A DNA stretch of 7,493 nucleotides from JAAZDN01 sp964440875. GTDB lineage: Bacteria > Bacillota_I > Bacilli_A > Erysipelotrichales > Erysipelotrichaceae. The stretch's first letter is position 1. Each line of letters begins with the position of its first letter. A program made the translations under genes and the position numbers. The notes beneath the pieces are model-generated. The model was not told where the DNA came from, made no database searches, and worked only from the letters and a program-made list of their open reading frames with translations. Shown in pieces: positions 7,273-7,493 of this stretch. The stretch lies in assembly GCA_964440875.1 (NCBI GenBank), contig CAYTTS010000056.1, positions 1 to 7,493 on the forward strand, given 5' to 3'.

Positions 7273-7448
7273 ATTGTCCTTAATAAAAAAAGGACCACTC
7301 GAACTGTTAACGCCAGTATACGTATTTTCTTTTTACTTAAAATAATCTCCAAGACACGTTCACCTAAGATATACTATCTAGCTCACACCAACCTAGACTC
7401 GCTTCAGCTTTACTTAAATTACTACTTCTCTTCTTTGACAATGTAGTC

Positions 7449-7477
7449 ATAATAGACCTATTTTTTTACTTTGTCAA
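7449..7477 (-). promoter_or_regulatory. Sigma-A-type promoter of the T-box/transporter operon
   Basis: On the minus strand a perfect -35 TTGACA (7477-7472), 17 bases of spacer and -10 TATTAT (7454-7449, 5 of 6 matches). Transcription should start near 7442, just before Stem I of the T-box. Such a strong core promoter fits control after initiation by the riboswitch and not by an activator. Confidence 0.85.
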
Positions 7478-7493
7478 CACTTAGTATCTATTT

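Larger units (their letters stand above)
7216..7442 (-). promoter_or_regulatory. T-box riboswitch leader, predicted arginine-responsive (specifier CGU)
   Basis: A tRNA-sensing leader sits upstream of the transporter operon. The invariant T-box core AGAGTGGTACCGCG is at 7271-7258. In Stem I, AGTAGTAA (7426-7419) faces TGAA in a loop-E-like specifier loop. That loop is closed above by TTTAAG (7418-7413) with CTTAGG (7368-7363), and below by GAGA with TCTT. The distal hairpin TCTAG/CTAGA (7397-7377) carries the conserved GTTGGTGTGAG. In the loop, TGAA-CGT-G places the specifier at 7358-7356, CGU (Arg), followed by the usual purine. A short ACTG/CAGT hairpin (7317-7303) may be Stem II. GTCCTT/AAGGAC (7295-7276) is Stem III. 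Uncharged tRNA would bind the UGGU bulge and stabilise the antiterminator, giving expression when the amino acid is scarce. Alternative specifier registers AAC (Asn) or ACG (Thr) fit less well. T-boxes for arginine transporters (yqiXYZ) are known in Bacillota. Confidence 0.93.

Noticed and set aside
7436..7449. Small inverted repeat TGAC-6-GTCA at the transcription start of the T-box
   Set aside because: Four-base arms next to a strong promoter are too short to separate from chance; no known operator matches.
1..7493. Mycoplasma-type code in which TGA encodes Trp
   Set aside because: All Trp codons seen are TGG, and the TGA at 6438-6440 ends the binding protein exactly where the permease ATG begins, so TGA works as a stop.

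Overview
The window is AT-rich bacterial DNA read with the standard code: TGG encodes Trp, and a TGA stop overlaps the next gene's ATG. A T-box leader, Gram-positive-type ribosome binding sites, U-tailed hairpin terminators, a lipoprotein signal and an InlB-repeat surface protein all point to a low-GC member of the Bacillota or a close relative. Genus cannot be fixed from the sequence. A run of exactly 100 N shows this is a scaffolded draft assembly.

Everything recognisable lies on the minus strand, so it reads from the right edge to the left. At the right (7493 to 5163) is a complete amino-acid uptake operon. A strong promoter (-35 TTGACA, 17 bases, -10 TATTAT) drives a T-box leader with an antiterminator/terminator switch. 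A polar-amino-acid binding lipoprotein, a HisM/GlnP-type permease and a GlnQ-type ATPase follow, then an intrinsic terminator. The genes overlap by 4 and 8 bases. The Stem I specifier loop of the T-box reads most naturally as CGU, an arginine codon. This suggests an arginine (or basic amino acid) importer induced by uncharged tRNA-Arg, like the ArtPQM/YqiXYZ system. The ATPase gene is interrupted by the N gap, which hides its signature motif and Walker B. The flanking frames show that the gap cannot really be 100 bases.

In the middle (5133 to 3714) is a single-gene unit with its own extended -10 promoter and terminator. It encodes a stand-alone ATPase of the AAA_15/OLD-like (ABC/SMC-type) group. 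Walker A is intact, but the catalytic glutamate, the switch histidine and a recognisable signature motif are absent.

At the left (3600 to 1) is the 5' part of a very large secreted surface protein. It has 1175 codons in the window, stays open throughout, and runs off the left edge. It has a signal peptide, an acidic linker, an N-terminal beta-rich domain and at least eight InlB-like (Listeria-Bacteroides) repeats of several subtypes. Its C-terminus and any cell-wall anchor lie outside the window.

No tRNA, rRNA, CRISPR array, insertion sequence or phage gene was seen. The strongest observation is the T-box specifier assignment. The ATPase is the least explained gene.
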